Positions 1 through 7,612 of a stretch of DNA of 64,000 bases are shown here, one piece after another. The notes under the pieces are model-generated. The model had not been told where the DNA came from and did not search any database. It was given only the letters and a program-made list of their open reading frames with translations. A program made the position numbers and the translations under genes. Origin of the DNA: Mycobacterium sp. (GTDB taxonomy: Bacteria; Actinomycetota; Actinomycetes; Mycobacteriales; Mycobacteriaceae). Where the stretch lies: NCBI GenBank assembly GCA_025963385.1, contig JAOPUT010000299.1:1-64000 (forward strand). The letters run 5' to 3'. Positions within the stretch are counted from its first letter, which is position 1. Each line of letters begins with the position of its first letter.

Positions 1-1
1 C

Positions 2-283
2 CGTGTCGGCGTCGCGGGCGCCAAGGGCATGCGCAACCGTGTCACCTGGACGGTTCAAGAGTATGACCCGCCCCAGCTGATCGGCATCACCGGCGACGGC
101 ATCGGTGGCACCAGGTACGCGTTGCGCATGACGGTCAAGCCGCAGTCCAAGGGCTGCGAGTTCCGGGTGAAGGTCGACCTCGGCGGTGCGCCACTGTTCG
201 GCCCGATCGGCATGGCCGCCGCCCGCGCCGTCAAGGGCGACATCGAGAAGTCGATCAAGAGGTTCGAGGAGCTCTACGGCTAG
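2..283 (+). CDS. SRPBCC-family protein, C-terminal part (cut by window start)
   Basis: The frame is open to the first base of the window, so only the last 93 residues are present and the true start lies upstream. The sequence has the feel of the SRPBCC (polyketide cyclase/START-like) ligand-binding fold common in mycobacteria: alternating strands with a beta-bulge stretch (TWTVQEYDPP), then a long C-terminal helix (VKGDIEKSIKRFEELYG) that would close the hydrophobic cavity. No catalytic residues can be named. Its TAG stop overlaps the stop of the convergent downstream gene through a shared CTAG. The family call is by overall pattern only; substrate and function are unknown. Confidence 0.6.
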   Translation, partial: RVGVAGAKGMRNRVTWTVQEYDPPQLIGITGDGIGGTRYALRMTVKPQSKGCEFRVKVDLGGAPLFGPIGMAAARAVKGDIEKSIKRFEELYG

Positions 284-711
284 CGAATGGCTTCCCCGTA
301 CACCTTCTCGACCGTGAGCGTCATCAGCACCCGGCGGTCCGACACCATCACCGACCGGTACTCGTCCCAGTCGGGGTGCTCCCCCGCCGCGCTGCGGTAG
401 TAGTCGACGAGCGCCTCGACCTCGGGGCTCTGCGGATCGGCACCCGGCCCGGTCAGCGTCACCGTGCCCTCGGCCGTCGCCCACGACCAGCCGTCGGCAC
501 TGGTGACCTCGAGCGCCGCCCGAGGGTCGCGCCGCAGGTTGGCGGTCTTCGCACGGCCCTCCGTCATCGACACGTAGACGACGTCGGCGGCCCGGTCGTA
601 GTAGGGCGTCACGGGTGACAGTTGCGGGATGCCGTTGGCCTTGATGGTGGCCAGCACGCCGAGTCGCGCGTCGGCCAGCAGGGTGCGCGGGTTGAATGAG
701 GAAGCGGTCAT
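280..711 (-). CDS. PPOX-class F420-dependent oxidoreductase (Rv1155-like)
   Basis: A 143-residue protein with the split beta-barrel pattern of the pyridoxamine-phosphate-oxidase-like family: an N-terminal LGVLATIKANGIPQLSPV strand pair, a central VYVSMTEGRAKTANLRRDP segment (the usual phosphate-binding K-x-x-N-L-x-x-DPR) and an ALEV strand. In mycobacteria this size class generally binds F420 rather than FMN and reduces quinone, biliverdin or xenobiotic substrates. I chose the ATG at 711; a TTG four codons upstream (723) is possible. It is divergent from the carboxyltransferase at 761 and convergent with the SRPBCC gene, sharing the CTAG at 280-283. Cofactor assignment is inferred from family context. 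Confidence 0.8.
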   Translation of the reverse strand: MTASSFNPRTLLADARLGVLATIKANGIPQLSPVTPYYDRAADVVYVSMTEGRAKTANLRRDPRAALEVTSADGWSWATAEGTVTLTGPGADPQSPEVEALVDYYRSAAGEHPDWDEYRSVMVSDRRVLMTLTVEKVYGEAIR

Positions 712-760
712 GTCCAAGGCCAACCAGTGACCGCGCTCACGCTATTCCAGAAAGGGCGAC

Positions 761-2311
761 ATGCCGACTGACGAACCGCTGCGCGACGACCTGGTGGAGT
801 TGCGCAGACGCCGGGCGCTGACCGAGGACGCCGCCCGCCCCGAGGCAGTCGAGCGCAGGCATGCCGGGGGCGGACGGACGGCGCGGGAGAACATCGCCGA
901 CCTCGTCGACCCTGGCTCGTTCGTCGAGTACGGCAGGTACGCGATCGCCGCGCAGCGATTCCGGCGCGGTCTCGATGACCTGATCGAGCGCACGCCCGCG
1001 GACGGGATGGTGGCGGGCACCGCGCGGGTCGACGGCGCCGCGTGTGCGGTGCTCGCCTACGACTACACGGTGCTGGCGGGCACGCAGGGCGCCCTCGGGC
1101 ACCGTAAGAAGGACCGGCTGTTCGACGTCATCGCACGGTTGCGGCTGCCCACGGTGTTCTTTGCCGAGGGCGGTGGTGGTCGCCCAGGCGACACCGACTA
1201 TCCGGTCGTGTCGTCTCTCGACGTCCCCGCGTTCAAGCTGTGGGCCGCACTGTCGGGTCTGGTGCCGCGGATCGCAATCGTCAAGGGTCGCTGTTTCGCA
1301 GGCAACGCGGTGATCGCCGGCTGCTCGGACCTGATCGTCGCCACCGAGGACGCGTCCATCGGCATGGGCGGCCCGGCGATGATCGCGGGCGGCGGCCTCG
1401 GCAACGTCGCGCCCGACGACGTGGGTCCGATCTCCGTGCAGGCCCCCAACGGCGTGGTCGACGTCGTCGTCGCCGACGAGGCGGCGGCCGTTGCTGCGAC
1501 CAGGAAACTCCTCGGCTACTTTCGCGGCCACACTGAATCCGGTGCCGCCTATGATCAAACCGCCTTGCGCACAATGGTTCCCGAGCGTGAGCGGCGTGCG
1601 TATCAGGTCGGTCCGATCATCGAGACCATCGCCGACGTGAACTCCGTGACGTTTCTGCGTGAACGGTTCGCACCGGAGATGGTGACGGCACTCGCGCGTA
1701 TCGACGGCCGCCCGGTCGGGGTGCTGGCCAACAACACCCGCGTGATGGCAGGCGCGATCACCGCGGGTGCGTCCGACAAGGCGGCCCGGTTCCTGCAACT
1801 CTGCGATGCGTACGGTCTGCCCGTGGTGTCCCTGGTGGACTGCCCCGGCTACATGGTCGGTCAGGCCGCCGAAGCCGAGGCGCTGGTGCGGCGCGGTTCG
1901 CGGATGCTGGTCGCCGGCGCATCTCTGCGAGTGCCCCTGGTGGCGGTGGTGCTGCGCCGCGGTTACGGCCTTGGCGCGCAGGCGATGTGCGGTGGCGGCC
2001 TGCACGAACCGCTGCTGACGGTGGCCTGGCCCGGCGCCCATCTCGGCCCGATGGGGCTGGAGGGTGCAGTACGCCTCGGCCTGCGCAAGGAACTCGAGGC
2101 GATCGCCGACGACGACGAACGCGAGGAGCGCGTCCGCCAGGCCACCGCCGCTGCGCAGGACAACGCCAGGGCACTGAATGCCGCGCAGCTGTTCGAGATA
2201 GACGACGTGATCGACCCGGCGGACACCCGACGACTGATCGCCGCGACTCTGGCCGCCGCCGCGGAGCACCCGAACGATGCGCCACGGCCGCGGTTCGTCG
2301 ACACCTGGTAG
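761..2311 (+). CDS. acyl-CoA carboxylase carboxyltransferase (beta) subunit, AccD-like
   Basis: A 516-residue protein of the biotin-dependent carboxyltransferase family (crotonase-like halves). The N-terminal half carries RRALTEDAARPEAVERRHAGG, the typical AccD opening, then an acyl-CoA-binding region with GGGG and GGP glycine turns. The C-terminal half has LVDCPGYMVGQAAEAEAL and a GAxLGPMGLEGA stretch that matches the carboxybiotin site. It would transfer CO2 from carboxybiotin to an acyl-CoA, supplying malonyl-type extender units or degrading a branched acid. The start has an upstream AAAGGG ribosome-binding site. No biotin carboxylase (AccA) gene is nearby, so it must share one encoded elsewhere. 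Acyl specificity cannot be read from the sequence. Confidence 0.8.
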   Translation: MPTDEPLRDDLVELRRRRALTEDAARPEAVERRHAGGGRTARENIADLVDPGSFVEYGRYAIAAQRFRRGLDDLIERTPADGMVAGTARVDGAACAVLAYDYTVLAGTQGALGHRKKDRLFDVIARLRLPTVFFAEGGGGRPGDTDYPVVSSLDVPAFKLWAALSGLVPRIAIVKGRCFAGNAVIAGCSDLIVATEDASIGMGGPAMIAGGGLGNVAPDDVGPISVQAPNGVVDVVVADEAAAVAATRKLLGYFRGHTESGAAYDQTALRTMVPERERRAYQVGPIIETIADVNSVTFLRERFAPEMVTALARIDGRPVGVLANNTRVMAGAITAGASDKAARFLQLCDAYGLPVVSLVDCPGYMVGQAAEAEALVRRGSRMLVAGASLRVPLVAVVLRRGYGLGAQAMCGGGLHEPLLTVAWPGAHLGPMGLEGAVRLGLRKELEAIADDDEREERVRQATAAAQDNARALNAAQLFEIDDVIDPADTRRLIAATLAAAAEHPNDAPRPRFVDTW

Positions 2312-2373
2312 CGGTCAATATCGAATGCTGCCCTGCAGCAGCGGCGGGTAGACGCCGAACGACTGCGCGCCGG

Positions 2374-2739
2374 TCAGCCCGCCATGAACTGGTCGTAGGC
2401 CGACGCCAGGTCCGGCGGCAGCACGGTCACGTTGCACTGGCGCTGGGTGTCACCGATCGGCGACAGGATGCCGCGCAGCTCGTAGTACTCCTGCGGGTTG
2501 GCCGTGAAGTACGTCCGGATGTTCGCCGCCGCGTCGCTACGCGGTTGGTTGCGCGCCGCGGAGACCACCTGATCCGCACCCGGGTGGGCGCGCAGGTAGT
2601 CACTGGCCGAGCCCGTCACGGTCCTGACGGTGTTGGCCACGCCCTGCGAGCTGCAGTCGGGTGCCGCCGACGCCACCGGAGCGGCGATCGTGGCGGCGGC
2701 GACGCCGGTGAACAGCATGGCGATACCAGTGAATTTCAT
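2374..2739 (-). CDS. secreted hemophore-related protein
   Basis: A small exported protein of 121 residues. The start is the ATG at 2739, preceded by GAGGGGA on the minus strand; longer upstream frames lack a signal sequence. Residues 1-26 form a Sec signal peptide (MKFTGIAMLFTGVAAATIAA, cleavage near ASA-AP). The mature part is helical with two cysteines (PDCSS near its start and RQCNV near its end) that could form a disulfide, and has the LRAHPGADQVV and YFTANPQEYYELRGI segments typical of the mycobacterial hemophore-related (Rv0203-like) family. It probably handles haem or another hydrophobic ligand outside the membrane. No IdeR-like box was seen upstream, so iron control is not supported by sequence. 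Confidence 0.7.
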   Translation of the reverse strand: MKFTGIAMLFTGVAAATIAAPVASAAPDCSSQGVANTVRTVTGSASDYLRAHPGADQVVSAARNQPRSDAAANIRTYFTANPQEYYELRGILSPIGDTQRQCNVTVLPPDLASAYDQFMAG

Positions 2740-3046
2740 ATTCGATTTCCCCTCGGGAGTCTCGTGTGGATTCTTCGTTTCCCGACCCGAATCCCACGGT
2801 ACGCAGGGACGCGGAACTCCCCGGCGACGCCAAGGATTCCCCTCGCGCGCCTCCTGCCAGGCGTTACGGGTTCGCGGCGTGAAGTGCGCAACAATCTGAC
2901 CCGTTTTCGGTGAGCGTTCGGACAATTTCTTCAGAGTTGGGGCCGAACCCTTAATTGATCGTGATGCTGAACCCCGAATTGTGTGACCGAATCGTTACCC
3001 GCACACGCTCGCTCGACGCTCGTGAAGGCCTCTGAAGGCAGGCGGT
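2740..3046. other. intergenic region upstream of the hemophore-like gene
   Basis: About 307 bases separate the minus-strand oxidoreductase stop from the hemophore-like start. Apart from the GAGGGGA ribosome-binding site next to 2739 I see no convincing promoter, operator, hairpin or small gene. Open frames here are unsupported by start signals or recognisable protein patterns. Confidence 0.5.
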
Positions 3047-4150
3047 CTAGTCGCGGATCCCCTTGTAGATGCCCTTGCGGACGATGAGGGGCAGCAGGAT
3101 CCGCTCGATCGACCACGCCGGGAACCGGAACGCGCGGCCGTTGGGTGCGAAGACCTCCAGCCCGTTCGGCTGGGGTCCGAGTACCGACCCCCAGCGCCGC
3201 TTGGGCGCTCGGAAGCTGCGCAGCGGTTTACCGTCCAACTCGGCACGGACGTTGTGGGCCACCAGAGCGTCGCCCATGTTGCGCGCCGAACTGCGGAGCG
3301 GGTCGGTGGCAGCGACGTCGCCTACCGCGAACACGCCTGCGTGTCCCGGCACCCGGAGTTCGGGCGTGACACGGACGAAACCGTTGTCGTCCAACACCTC
3401 TGACGGCAGCCAGTCGGTGTTGGGCGTCACGCGTCCGATCGCCCACAGCACGGCGTCCGCTGCGGCGGGGGCCTGCCCGGTGCTCCACTGCACGGGCCCT
3501 TCGGTGATCTCGTCGCAGGCGAAGCCCTCCGGCACCACCGCGCGGTGCCCGTCGTGCAGCCCGACGCCGAGGTCGCCGAGCCTGCGCCGGATCCGACCCC
3601 AGATGCGGGGATGGTGCGTGGGCAGCGGGCGCTCACCGGGGAAGTACAGGTCGACGCGCTTGCCCGGCCACGTGCTCGCGAGGTTGGCGGCACTGCTGAC
3701 GGCCGCTGCGCCGCCGCCGACGACGACGATGGACCGGGCCTTGGCCAGGCGGTCGTGCGGACCGCGCAAATCGGCACCGACGTCGTCGGCGGTCTGCAGC
3801 GCGGGCCGACGCCAGAATCCGTTGGCCACACCCGTCGAGATCACCAGCGCGTCATAGGCTTCGGTGTGGACGGCGCCTTCGGCATCCTCGACGGTGACCG
3901 TCCGAGCCGACAGGTCGGCCCCTGCGAGCCTGCCGTGCACGGTGCGCACCCGGTCGAGTCCGCGGAACCTCTCGAAGGCGATCCAGTGCTCGCGCGCCCA
4001 CTCGTCGGGTCGGCTGAGCCGTTGCCCCAGTTCCTGACCACTGACCAGCGCGGCCTTGGTCGAGATGCCCGTCACGTCGGCGTGGCGGGCGAGTCGCATC
4101 GCGGTGAGCAGGCCGCTGTCGCCGAGACCGGCGATGACGACGCGTTTCAC
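3047..4150 (-). CDS. FAD-dependent pyridine-nucleotide oxidoreductase (NDH-2/AIF-like)
   Basis: A 367-residue two-dinucleotide-domain flavoprotein. The N terminus RVVIAGLGDSGLLTAMRLA is the FAD Rossmann motif (with D in place of the third glycine). A second Rossmann motif SIVVVGGGAAAVSSAANLA near residue 140 binds NAD(P)H, and FAVGDVA near residue 275 is the second FAD contact. There is no redox CxxxxC pair, so it resembles type II NADH dehydrogenases or AIF-like quinone reductases, not thioredoxin or lipoamide reductases. The start is GTG at 4150, overlapping the TGA of the DUF1295 gene as GTGA, so the two are translationally coupled. It may recycle a quinone or NADH for the membrane partner upstream; that link is inference. 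Confidence 0.8.
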   Translation of the reverse strand: MKRVVIAGLGDSGLLTAMRLARHADVTGISTKAALVSGQELGQRLSRPDEWAREHWIAFERFRGLDRVRTVHGRLAGADLSARTVTVEDAEGAVHTEAYDALVISTGVANGFWRRPALQTADDVGADLRGPHDRLAKARSIVVVGGGAAAVSSAANLASTWPGKRVDLYFPGERPLPTHHPRIWGRIRRRLGDLGVGLHDGHRAVVPEGFACDEITEGPVQWSTGQAPAAADAVLWAIGRVTPNTDWLPSEVLDDNGFVRVTPELRVPGHAGVFAVGDVAATDPLRSSARNMGDALVAHNVRAELDGKPLRSFRAPKRRWGSVLGPQPNGLEVFAPNGRAFRFPAWSIERILLPLIVRKGIYKGIRD

Positions 4151-5025
4151 GACACGGCCCTCGGCGGGCGCGGCACGAAGCGCGACACCCGGTCAACGAC
4201 GTCCTGATAGGCGGGCCGTCGCTCCAGACTGCGCTTCTCCATCATGGGGATGCTGGCGCCGAGGAACATCGCCAGGATGGCGACGGCGCCGATGACGAGC
4301 CACCACGCGTCGGCAGGTGCCGTCGACACACCGAACAGCGCGAGGGCGAACCAGAAACCGAACTCCCCGAAGTAGTTTGGATGCCGCGACCAATTCCAGA
4401 GTCCGCGGTCCATCACATCCCCCGGTTCACGGTTCCTGACGAATCGGTGCATCTGGACGTCGGCGACCAGTTCGAGTGCGACGGCGGCCAGCCCCATGAC
4501 GAACGCCACCCAGCCCAGCCACTCGACGCCCTGGCCCGGTCGGGTCACCGTGACGTAGACCGGCACCATGCCGAGGAAGACCTGGCACGTCGGGATGAGA
4601 TGGATCGCGACCAGGTCCGCGCCGAACTCCCAGCGGCCCGCCTGCTCCTTGAACATCGGGTAGCGCCAGTCCTCGTGGTGCAGGCCGGGGAACGCGTAGA
4701 CCCAGTTGGCCGTCAGCCGGATCGCCCAGAGCAGCACCACGATCGCGACCAGCCAGCAGCGCACTTGGTCGACGCCGGGAGGAGCCTGGCTCCACCAGTA
4801 GAAGAGCAGCAGCGGCGGAATCACGCTCCAGTACGCGTCGTAGAAGCTCGAATTCCGGTACACGCGGCTGAAGACGAAGATGACGACGGTGGCGAGCAGG
4901 TCGGCGACGAAGGTGTCGAGCCAGAGCAGCCCGGTGTCGGGACCCCACCACAGCCAGGCGGCAGCCACGCCAACGGCGATGACGTAGGCGACGGTGACGA
5001 TGGCCAGTGACCGGGTCTTACTCAT
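4147..5025 (-). CDS. DUF1295 membrane protein (steroid 5-alpha-reductase/ICMT-like fold)
   Basis: A 292-residue polytopic membrane protein with about seven hydrophobic segments. The C-terminal LWNWSRHPNYFGEFGFW motif, followed by a hydrophobic helix and an EKRSLERRPAYQDV tail, is diagnostic of DUF1295, which shares the fold of steroid 5-alpha-reductases and isoprenylcysteine methyltransferases and binds NADPH or AdoMet at this motif. I chose the ATG at 5025, which follows GAGGAG by three bases; an upstream TTG at 5052 is weaker. It is the first gene of a coupled pair with the FAD oxidoreductase, and a KstR-like operator lies 30 bases upstream. A role in steroid or other polyprenoid/lipid reduction is plausible but unproven. 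Confidence 0.8.
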   Translation of the reverse strand: MSKTRSLAIVTVAYVIAVGVAAAWLWWGPDTGLLWLDTFVADLLATVVIFVFSRVYRNSSFYDAYWSVIPPLLLFYWWSQAPPGVDQVRCWLVAIVVLLWAIRLTANWVYAFPGLHHEDWRYPMFKEQAGRWEFGADLVAIHLIPTCQVFLGMVPVYVTVTRPGQGVEWLGWVAFVMGLAAVALELVADVQMHRFVRNREPGDVMDRGLWNWSRHPNYFGEFGFWFALALFGVSTAPADAWWLVIGAVAILAMFLGASIPMMEKRSLERRPAYQDVVDRVSRFVPRPPRAVS

Positions 5026-5054
5026 CAGCTCCTCGAGGTCCGCGGCGGCCAAAA

Positions 5055-5068
5055 TGTAACACGTTCTA
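5055..5068. promoter_or_regulatory. KstR-like operator (TGTAACACGTTCTA)
   Basis: The 14-mer fits the mycobacterial KstR consensus TnnAACnnGTTnnA at all eight fixed positions. It lies 30 bases upstream of the DUF1295 start. KstR is the TetR-family repressor of cholesterol catabolism genes. Six of the eight fixed bases are A/T, so a chance hit in GC-rich DNA is uncommon. Confidence 0.5.
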
Positions 5069-5118
5069 GTTGTGCTGCGGTGGACATCGCTGCGCCGCGG
5101 CGGAGACGCGCGTAGCGG

Positions 5119-5574
5119 TCAGCGTGCGCGCCGCCACACCAACACGTGCGTCGACGAAACCCCCTTGCGCGACGTCACTTCCGCGCTGAGGGTGAGCGTG
5201 CCGCCCTCGAGGCGTCCCTGGCGCACCTGCACTCCGCCGACCCAATTCGGCAGCAGCGACACCTCGACGTGGTGGTGCAGCACGTCGGCCGCCTCGTCGA
5301 GGGTGAACGGTCCGCTGTAGCAGAGGTATCCGCTGGCGGCGGCCGTCATCTGCTCGGGGCTGCCGCCACCGGTGATGGCCCTGTCGTAGTGGGGCCTGTC
5401 GCGGCGCATCAGCTGAGCGGACATGTAGCCGTCCGGCGTGTACATGATGATGCCGACCGGGTCGGGGCCGAGGGGTTCGCTGACGTCGCCTTCCGACTCG
5501 GCGGTATAGGAAGCCAGCTGCCACGCGCCGATGAGGTCGTTGCGGATCATGCTCGCGACAGTAACCGGACCCAT
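5119..5574 (-). CDS. lipocalin-like domain protein
   Basis: A 151-residue soluble protein resembling the bacterial lipocalin-like domain family: an N-terminal LIGAWQLASYTAE helix-strand with the conserved G-x-W, then GIIMYTPDGYMSAQLMR, the strongly conserved family strand pair, and later YSGPFTLDEAADVLHHHVEVSLLPNW, with an HHH cluster that could line the barrel. Function in the family is unknown; small-molecule binding is assumed. The start at 5574 is followed nine codons in by another ATG (5550) that could also serve. It precedes the KstR-like site on the same strand, so it is unlikely to be governed by it unless transcription reads through. Confidence 0.7.
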   Translation of the reverse strand: MGPVTVASMIRNDLIGAWQLASYTAESEGDVSEPLGPDPVGIIMYTPDGYMSAQLMRRDRPHYDRAITGGGSPEQMTAAASGYLCYSGPFTLDEAADVLHHHVEVSLLPNWVGGVQVRQGRLEGGTLTLSAEVTSRKGVSSTHVLVWRRAR

Positions 5575-5658
5575 CCTCTGTTCATGGAAGGGAACCGCAG
5601 GCCATCCGCGTTGATCACAGGGGCGTGCCCTTCCCGCTGTGAGTTCCGGCGCGTCGTC

Positions 5659-5683
5659 GTTTCGGCCAACCGAGCGTCGGGTA
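5659..5683 (+). promoter_or_regulatory. candidate SigF promoter (GTTT-N16-GGGTA)
   Basis: GTTT at 5659-5662 and GGGTA at 5679-5683 match the mycobacterial SigF -35/-10 pattern (GGTTT-N15-17-GGGTA) except for the first G. It lies about 64 bases upstream of the hemerythrin start, and hemerythrin-like proteins are known members of the SigF stress regulon in mycobacteria. Confidence 0.4.
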
Positions 5684-5746
5684 GGCGGAAGGAGAGGCGC
5701 CTAGCCCCGCGCGCCGATCTTCTTCACCAACAGAACGGGTTGGCCC

Positions 5747-6316
5747 ATGACGAAGCGTGACTCCATCTCCACCAACCAGGACGTCGTGGACTTCCTGACC
5801 GACCAGCACCAGGCGATCCGGCGCCTCTTCGTCGAGACGCTCGACGCGCCGGACGCCGCGGCACAGGAGAAGTCGTTCGACGCACTGCGCACGATGCTCG
5901 CCGTGCACGAGACCGCCGAGGAGATGATGGTTCACCCCCGGGTGCGCAGGAAGATCACCGGCGGACGGGAGATCGTGGAGGCCCGCCTGGCCGAGGAGCA
6001 CGACTCCAAGGTCGCGCTCGCCGAGATCGAGAAGCTCGAGTTCGGCACGGCCGAGTTCAGCAAGGCCGTCATCCACCTGCAGGCCGCCGTCCTCCGGCAC
6101 GCGGAGCTCGAGGAGACCGAGGAGTTCACTCGCCTCGAAGAGGAGTTGGACGCCGACGAGCTCAAGAAGCTGACCGCCGCGGTGCAGGTCGCCGAGCGGA
6201 TCGCCCCGACGCATCCGCACGCCGGGGTGGAAACGGGCGCCGCCAACTTCGTCGCGGGACCCTTCGCCTCGCTACTGGACCGGGCCCGCGACGCACTCAA
6301 GCGCATCGCGGCCTGA
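5747..6316 (+). CDS. hemerythrin HHE-domain protein
   Basis: A 189-residue all-helical protein with the spaced His/Glu ligands of a di-iron hemerythrin-like site: TDQHQAIRRLF (His21), MLAVHETAEEMMVHP (His54, Glu58, His63) and LRHAELEETEEF (His near 120, with nearby Glu). Such proteins bind oxygen, nitric oxide or peroxide at a non-haem di-iron centre and in mycobacteria influence resistance to oxidative and nitrosative stress. It appears monocistronic, with a SigF-like promoter upstream. The ribosome-binding site is weak. The C-terminal tail (ANFVAGPFASLLDRARDAL) is an extra amphipathic helix outside the four-helix bundle. The precise ligand is not deducible. Confidence 0.85.
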   Translation: MTKRDSISTNQDVVDFLTDQHQAIRRLFVETLDAPDAAAQEKSFDALRTMLAVHETAEEMMVHPRVRRKITGGREIVEARLAEEHDSKVALAEIEKLEFGTAEFSKAVIHLQAAVLRHAELEETEEFTRLEEELDADELKKLTAAVQVAERIAPTHPHAGVETGAANFVAGPFASLLDRARDALKRIAA

Positions 6317-6370
6317 CCCCGTACCGGCCCCCGGTGTCGGTTGACAGGTGTCGACTTCTATCGTGGCTGA

Positions 6371-7567
6371 ATGAGCAACGTTGCTGATTCCGACCGGGTC
6401 GCCGACCTGGCGAGAACGGTCGTCGAAGATCACGACCCGAGGTCCGTGCCGATCCAGGAGTTCCTCGGCGCTTGCTACGACGCCGGGTTGTCCTGGGTGC
6501 ACTTCCCAGAAGGCCTTGGTGGCCTTGGTGTTTCGCGTGGAAACCAGGCGGTCGCAGACCGCATCCTCCAGGGCGCAGGCGGACCCGTTCCACTCGGGTT
6601 GAACCCGATGGGCTACGGCATGGCCGCGCCGACGATTCGTGAGCACGCCCAGTCCGACGACGTCAAGAAGTCGTGGTTGCGGCCGCTGGCCACCACCGAG
6701 GACATCTGGTGTCAGCTGTTCTCCGAACCGGGCGCCGGATCGGATCTGGCCGGCCTGGCCACCTCGGCCGTCAAGGACGGTGACGACTGGGTGATCAACG
6801 GGCAGAAGGTGTGGACGAGCCTCGCGCATCGGGCGCGGTGGGGCCTGCTGCTGGCCCGCACCAACCCGGACGTGCCCAAGCACAAGGGCCTGACCTACTT
6901 CGTGATCGACATGCACTCGCCCGGTGTCGAGACGCGGCCGCTGCGCCAGCTCACGGGGCAGGCCGAGTTCAACGAGGTGTACTTCACCGATGCGCGTATC
7001 CCCGACGCGCACCGCCTCGGCGAGGTCGGAAACGGCTGGGCCGTCGCGATGACCACGCTCATGAACGAGCGCAGCGCGCTCGGCGGCAGCGGCAGCAGGC
7101 GGGGCGCGGGCACGATCTCCGAGGCCGTCGCGCTGTGGGCGGCCAGACCCGAGCGGCAGACCCCCGTGCTGCGCGATCGGCTGGCCCAGTTGTGGCTGCG
7201 GTCGGAGGCACAGCGCCTCACCTCCGAGCGGTCGCGGGCCAAGGCCACCGTCGGCGGACCGGGGCCCGAAGGCTCGATCGGCAAGCTGGTGGGCGCGGAG
7301 CTGAACCAACACATCTACCAGTTCTGCATGGATTTGCTTGGGCCGGAAGGGATTCTGTACCACGGCTACGCAAAACCCGAGGGCGATCGCGAGGAGGCGG
7401 ACTGGCGAGGTCCGATCCAGCAGAGATTCTTGCGCAGCCGCGCGAACACCATCGAGGGCGGCACCTCCGACGTGATGCGCAACATTCTCGGCGAGCGGGT
7501 CCTCGGCCTGCCCGGTGACCTGCGTGCCGATGCCGGCATGCCGTGGAAGGAGATTCCTCGTGGCTGA
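6371..7567 (+). CDS. acyl-CoA dehydrogenase (FadE), first subunit of a pair
   Basis: A 398-residue acyl-CoA dehydrogenase-fold flavoprotein. Landmarks are WCQLFSEPGAGSDLAGL (FAD/acyl contact strand), VINGQKVWTSLAHRARWGLLLART, the FNEVYFTDARIPD beta-domain strand, and the C-terminal NTIEGGTSDVMRNILGERVLGLP signature that closes the flavin site. It would catalyse alpha,beta-dehydrogenation of an acyl- or steroid-derived CoA thioester. The stop overlaps the GTG start of a second, diverged acyl-CoA dehydrogenase by eight bases. In mycobacteria such adjacent pairs form alpha2beta2 heterotetramers acting on bulky substrates such as cholesterol side chains. Substrate is unknown here. Confidence 0.85.
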   Translation: MSNVADSDRVADLARTVVEDHDPRSVPIQEFLGACYDAGLSWVHFPEGLGGLGVSRGNQAVADRILQGAGGPVPLGLNPMGYGMAAPTIREHAQSDDVKKSWLRPLATTEDIWCQLFSEPGAGSDLAGLATSAVKDGDDWVINGQKVWTSLAHRARWGLLLARTNPDVPKHKGLTYFVIDMHSPGVETRPLRQLTGQAEFNEVYFTDARIPDAHRLGEVGNGWAVAMTTLMNERSALGGSGSRRGAGTISEAVALWAARPERQTPVLRDRLAQLWLRSEAQRLTSERSRAKATVGGPGPEGSIGKLVGAELNQHIYQFCMDLLGPEGILYHGYAKPEGDREEADWRGPIQQRFLRSRANTIEGGTSDVMRNILGERVLGLPGDLRADAGMPWKEIPRG

Positions 7568-7612
7568 GAAGCTTGCGGATCAGCAAGACCCCGTGGCTGA
7601 GAAGCTTGCGGA
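7560..7612 (+). repeat. direct repeat duplicating a gene start
   Basis: Two identical 20-base copies (GTGGCTGAGAAGCTTGCGGA) at 7560-7579 and 7593-7612, 33 bases apart and therefore in frame, each starting with a GTG codon. The duplication lies at the junction of the two acyl-CoA dehydrogenase genes. Confidence 0.9.

Noticed and set aside
737-2269. A 510-codon minus-strand frame opposite the carboxyltransferase.
   Set aside because: Its translation has no recognisable fold, while the plus-strand frame is a clear carboxyltransferase with a ribosome-binding site.
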